This document shows, in pieces, positions 17,569 to 26,001 of a DNA stretch of 32,186 bases. The notes beneath the pieces were generated by a model, which was not told the DNA's origin, did not search any database, and saw only the letters and a program-made list of their open reading frames with translations. A program made the translations under genes and the position numbers. This DNA is from Trichodesmium sp. MAG_R02. Lineage in GTDB: Bacteria; Cyanobacteriota; Cyanobacteriia; Cyanobacteriales; Microcoleaceae. Every line of letters starts with the position of its first letter. Position 1 is the stretch's first letter. Location of the stretch: assembly GCA_023356605.1 (NCBI GenBank), contig JAKQYE010000043.1:1-32186 (forward strand). Direction: 5' to 3'.

Positions 17569-18328
17569 GTAGAAAGTAGAAATTAATTATTGTTCTGAAT
17601 GTGACAAAATCTCTCCGCTAATTTCTAGATATGATGAACTTAAAAATCAAGTTTTCCATAATCCATATCATCTATAATATGTTAAGAGCGGAGAGCATCT
17701 GAGTAACATTTTGAGTTGTTGCTTAGGTTCCATATTTGATTTGTGTTAGATTATTTATAAGTTAATTTTTTTTATGTATAGGGTTTGCTGAAAACGTCTT
17801 TTCAGGGAGTGGGTAATAGAGATTCAGGAGAAATAATAATTATAGAGTAATGTGTTGCAGTTTATGACTTTTGGTTTGATATAAACCCTATTGAATTACA
17901 GAAAAAGTAGCAGTAAGAATTGTCCCCTGATTTTGATGCCCTTGTCTACCGAAAATGTTAACCTTTTAGGCTTTTTAGACCGAAAAGCTGGTTTCTTTTT
18001 TTTTCTCTGACATGGTCAAGCCTTTATCTGTGAATACTTTGAAGGTTAATCAGGGAAAACACATCTAATTTGCAGATTTCTATATATGTTTTAAAATTAA
18101 ATAAACACTATATGTGGAAAGTATATTTTTAATGAGCGCAATAAACCATAGTGTATTGATAATAAACTCTTCTGGAGGGTTAATGACTTAGTCTCAGATA
18201 AACAGCAACAGGAAATAGAAAAATTTGGTATAAAGAAGCAAGGTTGAATAACTGCCAATTAATATAGGGCATTTAACCGGGGATGAGGCAGGAAAAAGGT
18301 AGGTTACAAACGTTTTTTTTGACTTAAT

Positions 18329-18391
18329 AATACCTGAATTAAGGGTATTCTTTTCAACTTAATTTGACAGTAAACCATGATTGTATAGGAT
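18329..18391 (+). promoter_or_regulatory. proV promoter with upstream inverted repeat
   Basis: TTGACA (18364-18369) and TAGGAT (18386-18391) are spaced 16 bp, close to the sigma-70 consensus. Transcription would start about 7 bases on, almost at the ATG (18398), so a leaderless message is possible; the AGGA overlapping the -10 could alternatively serve as a ribosome binding site from another start. Just upstream is an inverted repeat, AATACC (18329-18334) with GGTATT (18344-18349). Confidence 0.5.
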
Positions 18392-18397
18392 AAAAGT

Positions 18398-19603
18398 ATG
18401 ACTGCCAAAATAATTATAGAAAGTCTAATTAAAATTTACGGCAAAAAACATTCTGCGGCTCTTAAATTATTTCGAGAGGGAAAAACAAGGGATGATATAT
18501 TGAAATCTACTGGTAATGTTTTGGGATTAGCCGATGTATCTCTTGAGATTGGTAAAGGGGAATTATTTGTGGTAATGGGGTTATCTGGTTCGGGAAAATC
18601 TACCCTGGTTCGCTGCATTAATCGTCTAGTAAGTCCTACAAGTGGACATATTTATATTGATGGTGAAGATGTTGCTCATGTTGATGAGAAACGGATGCGA
18701 GAGATACGACTGAATAAAATTTCGATGGTATTTCAACGCTTTGGGCTATTTCCTCATAAAACAGTAAGGGAAAATGTAGAGTATGGCCTCAAGGTACGGG
18801 GGGCTGAAACAATTTATCGTCGTAACAAAGCTTTAGAAACATTAGAAGTTGTGGGTTTAGAAAAATGGGCAAATTATAAACCTACCTCTTTGAGTGGGGG
18901 AATGCAGCAACGGGTTGGTTTAGCTCGTGCTTTGGCTACGGATGCAGATATTTTATTGATGGATGAAGCTTTTAGCGCCCTTGACCCACTGACGAGGGGA
19001 GAGATGCAGGATGAACTTTTGCGACTCCAGAAAGAATTGCATAAAACTATAGTTTTTATTAGTCATGATATGCAAGAAGGTTTGAAGTTGGGCGATCGCA
19101 TTGCGGTGATGAAAGATGGTGCAATTGTCCAATTGGGAAGTCCTGAAGAATTAGTTACTAATCCTAAAAATGATTATATTAAGGCTTTTACTGAAGAGGT
19201 AAATTCCGCCCAAGTTATTAGGGTAGGGTCAGTTATTAGTAAAACAGCTTCCCTGATAATTGGTCAAGATTCTGTTAGCTCTGGGCTCAAGCAAATGTTA
19301 AGTCATAACCTTCAACTTATGTATGTAGTCGATGATGACAATAGACCTGTTGGTTTGGTGAAAAGACAATATTTGGAAGAGAGTATTAAAAAGGGAGAAG
19401 AGGATATTATGACGATTATGGAAACTGATTTTCCGGTCGTCGATAGTTCTACTACCCTAGAGGGTATTTTTTACCATTATAAACGGGGGTTTCCCCTGGC
19501 GGTGGTCAATGAGAAAAAAGAATTTCAAGGTATGGTAGAAGCCGTCGATGTACTGACAACTTTGGGGCAAGCAAATAAAAATTTTGATGAAACCAATAGT
19601 TAA
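18398..19603 (+). CDS. proV: Quaternary-amine (glycine betaine/proline type) ABC importer ATPase, ProV/OpuAA-like
   Basis: Cytoplasmic ATPase that powers import of betaine-type osmoprotectants. It has 401 residues. Residues 1-50 carry the ProV-specific N-terminal extension (ALKLFREGKTRDDILKSTG). Walker A is GLSGSGKST at 61-69, followed by a Q-loop (VFQRFGLFPHKTV), the signature LSGGMQQRVGLARALA, Walker B ILLMDEAFSALD and the H-loop FISHD. Two CBS-like segments occupy about 280-395 (DNRPVGLVKRQYLEE, EFQGMVEAVDVLTTL). In OpuA such CBS pairs sense ionic strength and couple transport to osmotic stress. The permease/binding-protein partner begins 1 kb downstream, separated by a dead tnpB element. 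A copy of this gene's last 30 bases reappears just after that element. Confidence 0.93.
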   Translation: MTAKIIIESLIKIYGKKHSAALKLFREGKTRDDILKSTGNVLGLADVSLEIGKGELFVVMGLSGSGKSTLVRCINRLVSPTSGHIYIDGEDVAHVDEKRMREIRLNKISMVFQRFGLFPHKTVRENVEYGLKVRGAETIYRRNKALETLEVVGLEKWANYKPTSLSGGMQQRVGLARALATDADILLMDEAFSALDPLTRGEMQDELLRLQKELHKTIVFISHDMQEGLKLGDRIAVMKDGAIVQLGSPEELVTNPKNDYIKAFTEEVNSAQVIRVGSVISKTASLIIGQDSVSSGLKQMLSHNLQLMYVVDDDNRPVGLVKRQYLEESIKKGEEDIMTIMETDFPVVDSSTTLEGIFYHYKRGFPLAVVNEKKEFQGMVEAVDVLTTLGQANKNFDETNS

Positions 19604-19673
19604 TATTTATAGTTCTGTGACATATTTTGGGTGAATTAATTTTATTTCCTTCAACACAGCTTGCCTTGATTTG

Positions 19674-19707
19674 AGGAGAAGTGATGCTATGATAACGACC
19701 TTCTCCT
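19674..19707 (+). terminator. Hairpin downstream of proV
   Basis: AGGAGAAG (19674-19681) pairs with CTTCTCCT (19700-19707), 8 bp perfect with an 18-base loop, followed by TTAAATCTT. The T-run is poor. If functional it would uncouple proV from its permease gene. Confidence 0.35.
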
Positions 19708-19914
19708 TTAAATCTTGATTTCCCTTATATTGGCCCATTTTTATCTACTTTAAACTATCTATCAAAGGCTAGTTTTACCCGTTTAATGCAATCTGGGAAT
19801 ACTTGAGAATGAGTTAATTTGTACTCTCGAAATTTGTCAAAGGTATTTAGCAAATCCTGTTTCTGGAGAGTCTTTACCCATCTATATTTAACTCTGTTTT
19901 CTCCCTCTATTTTG

Positions 19915-20370
19915 TTTAAGTCCCATCAGATAAAACTAGAGGGTCTAGAGGATATGAAAAACTCAGGTTAAGAGTAGCTAAATTTTATCTCAGATTAAAA
20001 GATACTAGGACAGATTTTCTGCATAAATTATCTACTGAAATTTCGTGAAAACCAGACAATTGTTTGAGAATACAAGCATGTTTCTGGTATGGTAAAAAGA
20101 TGTACATTATCGAGAGCTATTTCTGAAACACGGTTGGGGACAATTTACAACATGCTTTAGAAGGGAAAGTGGAGAAATATGGTGGTGATTTTAGAGTAAT
20201 TAGTATATGGGAAGCAAGATCACAAAGTATTCATGTTGTAGACTTAAAGGCAGAAGGTTAGACCTTTCAGTAGGAGAATAGGAATGTTTAAATTGTGGTG
20301 GTGCGACTCGTTGGCTAGTCAATACTACTGAAAAGTAGGTATATCTAGTCTTCTGCGACTAAGGAAGTGA
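19915..20370 (+). pseudogene. Dead tnpB (IS200/IS605 family) between proV and proWX
   Basis: Multiply frameshifted plus-strand tnpB. Recognisable pieces are a GYEKLRLRVAKFYLRL-like stretch near 19950, EGKVEKYGGDFRVISIWEA with a following SQ (about 20165-20230), and a cysteine-containing LNCGG near 20290-20300. The same landmarks appear in the minus-strand copy at 26657-27590, and the two align well at the DNA level (for example AAATTATCTACTGAAAT in both). No intact frame remains. Confidence 0.75.
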
Positions 20371-20379
20371 TAAACATTT

Positions 20380-20537
20380 GGTCGCGCGGGGGCAGTCTGA
20401 GATATAAAATGGACGGGTTTGCCAGGGAGATTCACCTCTTTTGGGGGTTGGGTGCAGTAGTCTGTAAAACCTCAAGCCCAAAGGGAGCTTCGGCTCGGCA
20501 TTACTCTTTGTGCCTTAAGGCTGGGGAGAATGTCAAA
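20380..20537 (+). mobile_element. Right end of the tnpB element (structured, possible omega-RNA tail)
   Basis: GC-rich compared with its surroundings and full of short inverted repeats, for example AAAGGGAGCTTCGGCTCGGC. It ends GGCTGGGGAGAATGTCAA, which resembles the right end of the other dead element (GCCCGGGAGGATGTCAAC, complement of about 26592-26609). In this family the tnpB 3' region plus right end encodes the guide RNA scaffold. Confidence 0.55.
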
Positions 20538-20539
20538 AG

Positions 20540-20569
20540 TTTGGGGCAATCAAATAAGAATTTGGATTA
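20540..20569 (+). repeat. Duplicate of the proV 3' end after the tnpB element
   Basis: TTTGGGGCAATCAAATAAGA and the following ten bases match proV bases 19561-19590 at 26 of 30 positions. The block abuts the element's right end directly and ends about 30 bp before the permease gene. It looks like the original proV terminus left behind when the element inserted, or a duplication made at that time. Confidence 0.7.
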
Positions 20570-20599
20570 GACCGATATGATAATAGGAGATGGTCAATT

Positions 20600-22615
20600 G
20601 TGCTGATTTTAAATTATTTATCTCACTACTTCATAGCTAAAATTTCGACATACAGCTTATACAATCTATTAGGGACTGTTAACTCATTTATCCCTAATCC
20701 CTTTGAACACTACACTTTACCTCTAGAGGAATGGGTTAATAATTTAGTTGATTTTCTGGTTAACAACTTTCGGTTTATATTCCAAGCTGTCAGCTTCCCT
20801 ATTAGTGGAACTCTAGGAATAGTAGAATCAACTTTTCTAGCAATTCCGCCCTTAATTTTTCTGGTAATTATTGGTTTAGTGGTATGGCAACTGGCAGGTA
20901 AAAAAATAGCTATCTATAGTTTTATTGCTCTTGGTATTATTGGTTTTTGTGGTGCTTGGGAACAAGCAATGGTTTCTCTGTCTTTAATACTTACTGCCGT
21001 AGTATTTTGTATGCTTATTGGTATTCCTTTAGGTGTTGCTTGTGCTGTTAGCGATCGCTTCAATGGAGTATTGCGACCTCTCCTGGATGGGATGCAAACT
21101 CTTCCGACTTTCGTTTACCTAGTGCCTGTAGTAATGTTGTTTGGAATTGGGGAAGTTTCTGGTATAATAGCTACTTTTATTTTTGCGGTTCCTCCTCTAA
21201 TTCGTCTGACCAACCTTGGCATTAGGCAAGTATCCCCAGAAGCGGTTGAAGCTGCACTTGCATTTGGTTCAACCCGCCAACAAGTTTTATTGGAAGTGCA
21301 AATTCCTCTAGCTTTACCTACTATACTTGCTGGCACGAACCAAGCCATCTTGTTAGCTTTATCCATGTCAGTTGTCACCTCAATGATTGGGGTAGAGGGA
21401 TTAGGACAAATGGTATTACAAGGTTTAGGCCGTTTGAATGTAGGACTGGCAGCAACAGGGGGCTTAGGTATTGTATTGATTGCTGTAATGTTGGATCGTA
21501 TCACTCAAGGTATTAGTGAAAGTAGTATTCAGTCTTGGCAAGAACGTGGTCCTATCGGATGGTTACGGTCTATTAAGTCTTCCAAACATCATAAAAAAAC
21601 TTTAGGGATAACTATTATCCTTGCCTTGCTAGTTGGTGTGACAGGTGGGCAACTAATGCCTCAAAAAAATATCAAGTCAACTGAATATGTACTGCCTGGG
21701 GAAGGAATAGTAGTACGTCCAACTTCTGGTTTAGAGACCTACGGTATATTTACCACAGAAATTGTCAATATTGGACTGGAAAAATTAGGCTATGAGGTAA
21801 AGGGTCAAAAGCAACTGAATGTTCCAGCAATGCACATAGCTGTTAGTAATGGAGATTTAGACTTTGCTGGAACCCATTGGGAGGCTGAGCATCAAGAATT
21901 TTTTGATAATAGCGGTGGGGAAGAAAAGTTAGAACGCTTAGGAACTCTGATTTCTAGTTCTATTATGGGGTATCAAATAGATAAAAAAACAGCGGATAAA
22001 TACAATATTACTGATTTATCACAACTTAAAGAACCAAAGATTGCTAAACTTTTTGATTCTGATGGTGATGGTCTAGCAAATTTAATTGGTTGTACTGCTG
22101 GTTGGATGTGCGAAAGAATTATTAGTCATCATTTGCAGGTTTATGGACTTGAAGATACTGTTGAGCAAATTCAAGGAGATTATTCTTCTTTGTTGGCGGA
22201 TGCTTTAGTTCGTTATCGTCAAGGAAAACCAATCCTATTTTATGCCTGGAAACCTCATTGGTTTTCTTCTATTTTACGAGATGGAGTTGATACAGAATGG
22301 TTGAGTGTTCCTTTTACATCTTTAGTAGGAACTATGAAAAATTTTACGGAAAAAGATACTTCATGGAATGATAAAAATCTCGGTTTTCCTATTGATAATG
22401 TCAGGATATTAGCTAATAAGAAATTTTTGGAGGCTAACCCAGTTGCTAAACGTTTATTTGAACAGATTGAGATTCCTATAGAGGATGTTAATATTCAACA
22501 GGAAAGAGTTAAAAATGGAGAAAATAAACCTATTGATATTCGCCATCATGCTGAGGAGTGGATCTCTAATCATCAAGGATTATTTGATAGTTGGTTGGAA
22601 GCAGCACAAAGTTAG
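20600..22615 (+). CDS. Fused betaine-type ABC importer permease and substrate-binding protein (ProW-ProX/OpuABC-like)
   Basis: 671 residues joining two importer subunits. The first 320 or so are a ProW-type permease with several membrane helices (for example LAIPPLIFLVIIGLVVWQL) and the BPD_transp_1 loop EAALAFGSTRQQVLLEVQIP near 217-236, which docks ProV. After one more helix (TLGITIILALLVGVTGGQLM) residues from about 360 form an OpuAC/ProX-type binding domain held outside the membrane. W427 (THWEAEH), W502 (AGWMCE) and W550 (YAWKPHW) stand where ProX uses Trp residues to box quaternary amines. An FDSDGDG loop resembles the one in ProX. The start is GTG with AGGAG 10 bases upstream. ProV is the evident partner. 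Trichodesmium is reported to use a homoserine betaine as compatible solute, so that is a possible substrate. Confidence 0.93.
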   Translation: MLILNYLSHYFIAKISTYSLYNLLGTVNSFIPNPFEHYTLPLEEWVNNLVDFLVNNFRFIFQAVSFPISGTLGIVESTFLAIPPLIFLVIIGLVVWQLAGKKIAIYSFIALGIIGFCGAWEQAMVSLSLILTAVVFCMLIGIPLGVACAVSDRFNGVLRPLLDGMQTLPTFVYLVPVVMLFGIGEVSGIIATFIFAVPPLIRLTNLGIRQVSPEAVEAALAFGSTRQQVLLEVQIPLALPTILAGTNQAILLALSMSVVTSMIGVEGLGQMVLQGLGRLNVGLAATGGLGIVLIAVMLDRITQGISESSIQSWQERGPIGWLRSIKSSKHHKKTLGITIILALLVGVTGGQLMPQKNIKSTEYVLPGEGIVVRPTSGLETYGIFTTEIVNIGLEKLGYEVKGQKQLNVPAMHIAVSNGDLDFAGTHWEAEHQEFFDNSGGEEKLERLGTLISSSIMGYQIDKKTADKYNITDLSQLKEPKIAKLFDSDGDGLANLIGCTAGWMCERIISHHLQVYGLEDTVEQIQGDYSSLLADALVRYRQGKPILFYAWKPHWFSSILRDGVDTEWLSVPFTSLVGTMKNFTEKDTSWNDKNLGFPIDNVRILANKKFLEANPVAKRLFEQIEIPIEDVNIQQERVKNGENKPIDIRHHAEEWISNHQGLFDSWLEAAQS

Positions 22616-23066
22616 ACTTTAGTATTAGGTTAGGTAGACATGAAAAAAACTTAGCTATATTAGGATTTGTATACTAACTCCCAGCTCCTCCAAATAGTTG
22701 AGTTGATAGGTCTTTATATTTTGCTACATAGTGGCAAATCTAGATCCCAACTTACTTGGCTTTTTGATAAAGTTTATCGAAAATTATTTTTTGTCAAGTA
22801 TTAGAACTTAGGTACCTGTCGACTCGGTTTCTAGGATAAATTTTGGTTTTTAACAATGGACATCATAGGAAAAACAGGAGGAGTAATAGTTGACCAAAAA
22901 CTTACTCAGAGAAGAATGAAGTTATAAATGATTTGTGGAGGTTAACTACTGTTAGCCCTCTACTATGTATTATGGTTGTACCTGGTTAACTACTTCATAA
23001 AACCGATATAAAACGTCATAATAGGTTATATTTTAACGTTTTTTTGTCTCATAACCGCTGGATATA
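22616..23066. other. Convergent intergenic region
   Basis: 450 bp between the rightward transporter and the leftward lyase. No gene is seen. A weak terminator candidate sits at its right end. Confidence 0.5.
23010..23045 (+). terminator. Weak terminator candidate
   Basis: AAAACGT (23010-23016) can pair with ACGTTTT (23036-23042), followed by more T. It is placed between two convergent genes. The stem is short and low in G/C. Confidence 0.3.
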
Positions 23067-23666
23067 CTATAAGGCCATATTTTCTGGACTTCTGGCAGCA
23101 TTTTTTTGAACAATTTCTTCTAATTGTTTGCGAGTAATACACCGACGTTCGGAACAATAGGCCATCAAATTGACACCATTCATCATCCGCACGGTACTTA
23201 CTCGTACTCGAAAATCGTCAGTCAAAAACCAACAACGTTCTTGTCCTTGATTTATTTCATATTCTGTGTCAATTGTCAATACTCCATCATTAGCAAAATG
23301 ATATCTATCTACTACAGGAATACCTTCAACATAACCACGATTACGGAAAATTTTTCCAGTTCTACCTATTTCAGAATTAGGAACATCAACTAAAATAGCA
23401 GCATAATTGGGTGATGGTTCTTCATGATTTAAATTATCTTGCCAATTAAAACTTGCACCGCCTGTTGCTAAACCTGGATTTACTTTTTGCTCTTCACAAA
23501 TTTCGACAACTTTAGGGTCATCTTTTGTTAAAACTTTGACAATTAAATTAGATTTCCCTGACTCATTTTCAGCATAATCAAAATGATGAACTGTACGTTG
23601 AGAAAACCATATTCCCTCACTCTTAATAAAAAAGTCCATCATTGTCATTGGTAGTTTTAATTTCAT
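23067..23666 (-). CDS. CpcS/CpeS-family phycobiliprotein lyase (CpcU-like candidate)
   Basis: 199 residues of the CpcS/CpeS lipocalin-like bilin lyase family, which load bilins onto phycobiliprotein cysteines. Family landmarks are MDFFIKSEGIWFSQRTVHHF, the GYVEGIPVVDRYHFANDGVL strand region, TEYEINQGQERCWF, DDFRVRVSTVRMMNG and the ending AYCSERRC. It is only distantly like the cpeS product at 11608, so the two probably serve different subunits. The ERCWF/CSERRC pattern suggests the CpcU-type branch, which pairs with CpcS for phycocyanin and allophycocyanin; this is a recollection, not a search. The start at 23666 has AGGGG seven bases upstream. It stands alone, divergent from the pentapeptide gene, with two MITEs between them. 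Confidence 0.85.
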   Translation of the reverse strand: MKLKLPMTMMDFFIKSEGIWFSQRTVHHFDYAENESGKSNLIVKVLTKDDPKVVEICEEQKVNPGLATGGASFNWQDNLNHEEPSPNYAAILVDVPNSEIGRTGKIFRNRGYVEGIPVVDRYHFANDGVLTIDTEYEINQGQERCWFLTDDFRVRVSTVRMMNGVNLMAYCSERRCITRKQLEEIVQKNAARSPENMAL

Positions 23667-23852
23667 TTTTTAACCCCTAAATTTTTGTTAACATCTACTA
23701 GATTTTGAGTTAATAAAAATCAACAAAAATCTAGTTTAGAGTCATCAAATAATAGGGTAAATCAAAGAGAGACTTTTGAATAGATAACTAAGCTAATACT
23801 CATTTAAAATGGGTATTAGTAAATTTGGATTTTTTTTCCTCTGAAGGAGGTA

Positions 23853-23944
23853 TATAGTTATTTAATTTAGGTTGAGACAAATATCTATTACTATAACTAA
23901 GTTTAAGCATAAAAAGTGTTCTAGTCTTATTTGAAATAACTATA
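23853..23944 (+). repeat. MITE family A, copy 4
   Basis: Left end TATAGTTATTTAATTTAGG, interior TTGAGACAAATATCTATTAC, right end TTATTTGAAATAACTATA. About 92 bp, complete. Confidence 0.85.
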
Positions 23945-23989
23945 CAATCAATTTGTGGTTTAAATCCACAAAAGCTTAACTAACTTTTA

Positions 23990-24126
23990 TATAGTAGTCC
24001 TAAATAGGTTGTGACAGTTTAAAAACTAGGAATAAATTCCCACAATTTTGCTTATTGACTATTGCAACGAAATATATTCCAAAAAAGTGGTAATATTTTG
24101 GACACAAATAAAATAGGATTGCTATA
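23990..24126 (+). repeat. MITE family B, copy 3
   Basis: Left end TATAGTAGTCCTAAATAGG, right end AAATAGGATTGCTATA. About 137 bp, with an interior that has diverged from the copies at 3934 and 17431. It ends 39 bp before the pentapeptide gene. Confidence 0.8.
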
Positions 24127-24165
24127 TATGATCCGCTATAAATATTAAATTCTTTTTGAGTCAAA

Positions 24166-25041
24166 ATGCAGTTTAAATCAGCCAGAGAAATTCTTCAAGC
24201 TTATCAGGAAAACAAAAATCTTATCGGCAGTAATTTACAAGGTGTAGATATTAGTGGAGTTGAATTATATCAAATTAATCTGAGTCAAAGCAATTTACAA
24301 CAAGCCAAGTTAAATAATACTATTCTTATCGGAGCAAATTTGAGTGAAACTGACTTGAGTGGAGCCAATTTCAAAGGTGCTGATTTACGTGGAATTAACC
24401 TTCAGGGGGCAAACTTGAGTGGAGCAGATTTAACTAATACTTATTTGACACGAGCTGAACTACAAAATGCTAATTTGACCAATGCTAACTTAGAAGGCGC
24501 TAAATTACAGATAGCTTACTATGATGGGGGTACTGTTTGGCCAGAAGGATTTGCTTACAAACAATCAGGAGCAGTTGGACCTGGGGCTAATTTAAGTGGG
24601 GCCTTCTTAAATACAGCTAACCTTAGAGGTGCTGACTTGCGCGGTGCAAATTTACGGGGTTCTTATTTAAGTGGTACGGACTTGACTGGTGCAAATTTGC
24701 AAGGTGCGGCTTTGAGCGGAGCAAATATGAAGGGGGCTTTTCTGATAGGTGCTAATTTGCGTGATGCTCGACTCAATGCGGTAGAGTTGGATGGAGCAGA
24801 TTTGCGAGCGGCTGATTTAACAGGGGCAAGTTTAAATGATATTATTAGTATTGCTGGGGCAGATTTTACTTTAGTGCAGGGATTGAGTGATGATACTAGA
24901 GCCTTTTTATGTGCATATCCAGGTAAAGACTTGGGTACTTGGAATTCTTTTTCTCGCACTAATACAGAGAATAGTTTATTATCTCACTTAAGTGATATTT
25001 TATCCCACATTCCCCACTTCAATTCGTCACTTGAAAATTAG
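24166..25041 (+). CDS. Pentapeptide-repeat protein
   Basis: 291 residues. After a 15-residue start (MQFKSAREILQAYQ) almost the whole chain consists of A(N/D)LXX pentapeptides, for example GANLSETDLSGANFKGADL, forming the right-handed quadrilateral beta-helix of this family. The run is broken near 120-145 by an insert (IAYYDGGTVWPEGFAYKQSG). This insert, with its Tyr/Trp-Pro-Glu-Gly-Phe pattern, recurs in cyanobacterial members. The last 40 residues are non-repetitive. There is no signal peptide, so a cytosolic location is likely. Functions of such proteins in cyanobacteria are mostly unknown; a few in other bacteria mimic DNA to inhibit gyrase, but nothing here points to that. Confidence 0.93.
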   Translation: MQFKSAREILQAYQENKNLIGSNLQGVDISGVELYQINLSQSNLQQAKLNNTILIGANLSETDLSGANFKGADLRGINLQGANLSGADLTNTYLTRAELQNANLTNANLEGAKLQIAYYDGGTVWPEGFAYKQSGAVGPGANLSGAFLNTANLRGADLRGANLRGSYLSGTDLTGANLQGAALSGANMKGAFLIGANLRDARLNAVELDGADLRAADLTGASLNDIISIAGADFTLVQGLSDDTRAFLCAYPGKDLGTWNSFSRTNTENSLLSHLSDILSHIPHFNSSLEN

Positions 25042-25137
25042 TACAAAATTAGTACAAAATCCGTGGCTTGCTACTGAATGGTTGATTTCTATTGACTAAT
25101 ATAATTTTCTTCTTACTTCTTGCTTGGGTTCTATACT

Positions 25138-26001
25138 TTAGTATATTTTCTTCGGGATAACAAACCTCATTCCTCCGTTAATTCTTAAGTTATTTTTTTG
25201 ATACCTAGGAATAACATGAATATTGGTATGCATCATTTTTTGTCCTCCAGCATGATTAACATTTATCCCTACATTGAATCCGTCAGGTTGATACTTTTCC
25301 TGTAAAATTTTCTGTACTTGATTGACCATTAACCAACATTCTAATTGTTCATCTATAGGCAACTCAAAATAATTTGCCTGGTGAAGTTTAGGTATAACTA
25401 ATGTATGACCTTTTGTCACTGGATAACCGTCAAGTATTGCATAAGCTTTTGCTGACTCTGTAATTAATTGTAGATTTTCCCGAGGATTACAAAATAAGCA
25501 TTTGTTTTCGGAATTTTTTTGCTGATTATAATGAGTATATTCATAAATTTCACGAAATTCATCAGCATAAATAGATTTAAAAGGCAAATTAACTAAACAC
25601 TGATAAGTTGGTTTCTTGTATGTGTAATGTTCTCGAAAACCTTCTTTCTTCAAGCCTCTTCTGACAGCATAGTAAGCTCTTCCGCTAGAATTTAATAACT
25701 GGGAAACTTGCATCAAAACTTCAATTTGTGTCTGTTCAAACAAAACATTTAGGACATAAAAACAGAGGATAGTATCAAACTTTCCTTGGGGATATTCAGG
25801 AAAATAGTAAGGGTCATAACCTGCAACATCAAAACCTTGTTGTTGTAGTAGTTTAACATCCTTACCCAAACCACAGCCAAAGTCGAGAACTCTACCGACA
25901 AGCAAATTTTGTTTTAGCATTATTTGAGCTGGAAATGATATCAATTTACGCTCTGTAGCTGTCAGGTGGGTATATTTATTTGATTGTTTATTGGTAAACA
26001 T
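25138..26001 (-). CDS. Bifunctional-looking class I methyltransferase fused to a HIT domain
   Basis: 287 residues with two domains. The first 150 are a class I SAM-dependent methyltransferase: motif I VLDFGCGLGKD (38-48), an acidic loop (VAGYDPYYFP) and FDTILCFYVLNVL for motif IV. A C168-L-F-C171 pair opens the HIT (histidine-triad) domain, with AYAILDGYPVTKGHTLVIPK and NVGINVNHAGGQ. Its active motif reads H258-T-N260-I-H262-V-I-P-R. The middle residue, the catalytic nucleophile in HIT hydrolases, is Asn, so nucleotide hydrolysis by the usual mechanism looks unlikely; it may only bind a nucleotide. I cannot assign a substrate. It is a single leftward gene, tail-to-tail with the pentapeptide gene. 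Confidence 0.88.
   Translation of the reverse strand: MFTNKQSNKYTHLTATERKLISFPAQIMLKQNLLVGRVLDFGCGLGKDVKLLQQQGFDVAGYDPYYFPEYPQGKFDTILCFYVLNVLFEQTQIEVLMQVSQLLNSSGRAYYAVRRGLKKEGFREHYTYKKPTYQCLVNLPFKSIYADEFREIYEYTHYNQQKNSENKCLFCNPRENLQLITESAKAYAILDGYPVTKGHTLVIPKLHQANYFELPIDEQLECWLMVNQVQKILQEKYQPDGFNVGINVNHAGGQKMMHTNIHVIPRYQKNNLRINGGMRFVIPKKIY

Larger units (their letters stand above)
17360..18397. other. Intergenic region between the coiled-coil gene and proV
   Basis: Holds MITE B copy 2 and a widely spaced inverted repeat: CTCTCCGCT (17611-17619) with AGCGGAGAG (17687-17695), 9 bp perfect, 67-base loop. A short open run at about 18183-18246 (NDLVSDKQQQEIEKFGIKKQG then stop) has no start codon. 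The proV promoter region lies at the right end. Confidence 0.5.
19604..20599. other. Spacer interrupting the proV-proWX operon
   Basis: Holds the hairpin at 19674, the dead tnpB and its right end, and the duplicated proV terminus. No intact gene is present; a 67-codon frame (20367-20570) is just the element's structured end read through. Confidence 0.7.
23667..24165. other. Divergent intergenic region carrying two MITEs
   Basis: 500 bp between two divergent genes. It contains MITE A copy 4 and MITE B copy 3 separated by 45 bp. Between them a short hairpin joins TTTGTGG (23952-23958) and CCACAAA (23966-23972). Any promoters for the flanking genes lie in or near the MITEs. Confidence 0.6.

Noticed and set aside
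18183-18246. Short open run ending IEKFGIKKQG before proV
   Set aside because: No start codon in frame and no ribosome binding site; probably chance.
20367-20570. 67-codon plus-strand frame before the permease gene
   Set aside because: It is the structured right end of a tnpB element plus the duplicated proV tail read as protein.
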